From: Megascapheus bottae
Lineage: Eukaryota; Chordata; Mammalia; Rodentia; Geomyidae
Direction of reading: 5' to 3'
Length of the DNA: 64,000 nucleotides
Assembly (NCBI GenBank): GCA_024803745.1
Contig: JANJXV010000030.1
Span: forward strand, 3,863,001 to 3,927,000
The notes below the pieces were generated by a model. That model searched no databases and was not told the DNA's origin. It saw only the letters and a program-made list of their open reading frames with translations. The position numbers were made by a program, and so were the translations under genes. This document shows, one piece after another, positions 63,551 through 64,000 of the stretch (within the stretch, counting starts at the first letter, position 1; the number at the start of each line of letters is the position of its first letter).

Positions 63551-63918
63551 CTACAATTCTCCCATGAAATAAGTTTTATTATGACCCATGTTTTTAAATA
63601 TAGATGCCTTACTTTAAAGAGAGCTTATTTACCTTTCATAAGAAGGCATTATAGAAGTGAGGCTATTACAGCATGTCTTTAAATAGCTGGTAAGGCCACT
63701 ATATTTAAAATGTAATTCACACTCTTTCAAGTCAAATTTACCCAAGGCATTTCAGGGATGTAATTTTTACACGAAGTGAACCAAATCTATAATATGGGGG
63801 GATTATATTTAATTTTGTGGAATGAATGAAATAGCATGTTTCCAGGCATGCATAGAATCATGAACTGGCAGGAATAGAAGGGCCCTTCTGTATTTTAGAT
63901 ACTGCTAGATACTCTGTG

Positions 63919-63921
<3 letters not shown>

Positions 63922-64000
<79 letters not shown>
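63922..64000. repeat. (TC)n(AC)n compound microsatellite reaching the window edge
   Basis: About 40 bases of TC, then AC to the last base. The true length is unknown because the window ends inside it. Confidence 0.95.

Larger units (their letters stand above)
58388..64000 (-). other. ADARB2 intron (5' end outside the window)
   Basis: At least 5.6 kb of intron. It contains an AT run (58869-58911), a GC-rich stretch with chance open frames (59,600-60,650), a purine-rich tract (61,036-61,168), B1-type SINEs (61763, 62350, 62935), an L1-like 3' end (63418-63550) and a compound microsatellite at the right edge. No earlier ADARB2 exon was found. Confidence 0.75.

Overview
The window is mammalian nuclear DNA. 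It carries spliced genes with GT/AG introns, long AT-rich introns, microsatellites and a dense load of SINEs. The dominant SINE is a dimer: an ID-like, tRNA-Ala-derived left half joined to a tRNA-like right half of another kind. A second common dimer joins a 7SL/B1-like left half to the same right half. This matches what is described as IDL-Geo in Geomyoidea (kangaroo rats, pocket mice, pocket gophers), so a geomyoid rodent such as a kangaroo rat is my best inference. The gene order (WDR37 then ADARB2, convergent) agrees with human 10p15.3.

Positions 1-32,460 hold the 3' three quarters of WDR37 on the + strand: 11 coding exons (1754-29713) giving 417 complete codons from the end of the N-terminal coiled-coil region to the stop, then a SINE-free 3' UTR of roughly 2.7 kb. 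The promoter and the first exons lie upstream of the window. Introns carry most of the SINEs, including inverted pairs that could fold into double-stranded RNA, plus an old MaLR LTR and L2 and L1 relics.

Positions 32,460-56,130 are intergenic. They contain SINEs (some stacked in tandem), several short copies of what looks like an L1 3' end, a MaLR LTR split by a SINE, and many microsatellites. I found no convincing gene there.

Positions 56,130-64,000 are the 3' end of ADARB2 (ADAR3) on the - strand: the last two coding exons (58387-58209 and 56810-56634), a probable 3' UTR, and at least 5.6 kb of the preceding intron. The two genes therefore converge tail to tail. WDR37 is a WD40 scaffold that partners with PACS proteins. 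ADARB2 is a brain-specific, editing-inactive relative of the RNA-editing adenosine deaminases. Nothing in the sequence links the two functionally beyond adjacency.
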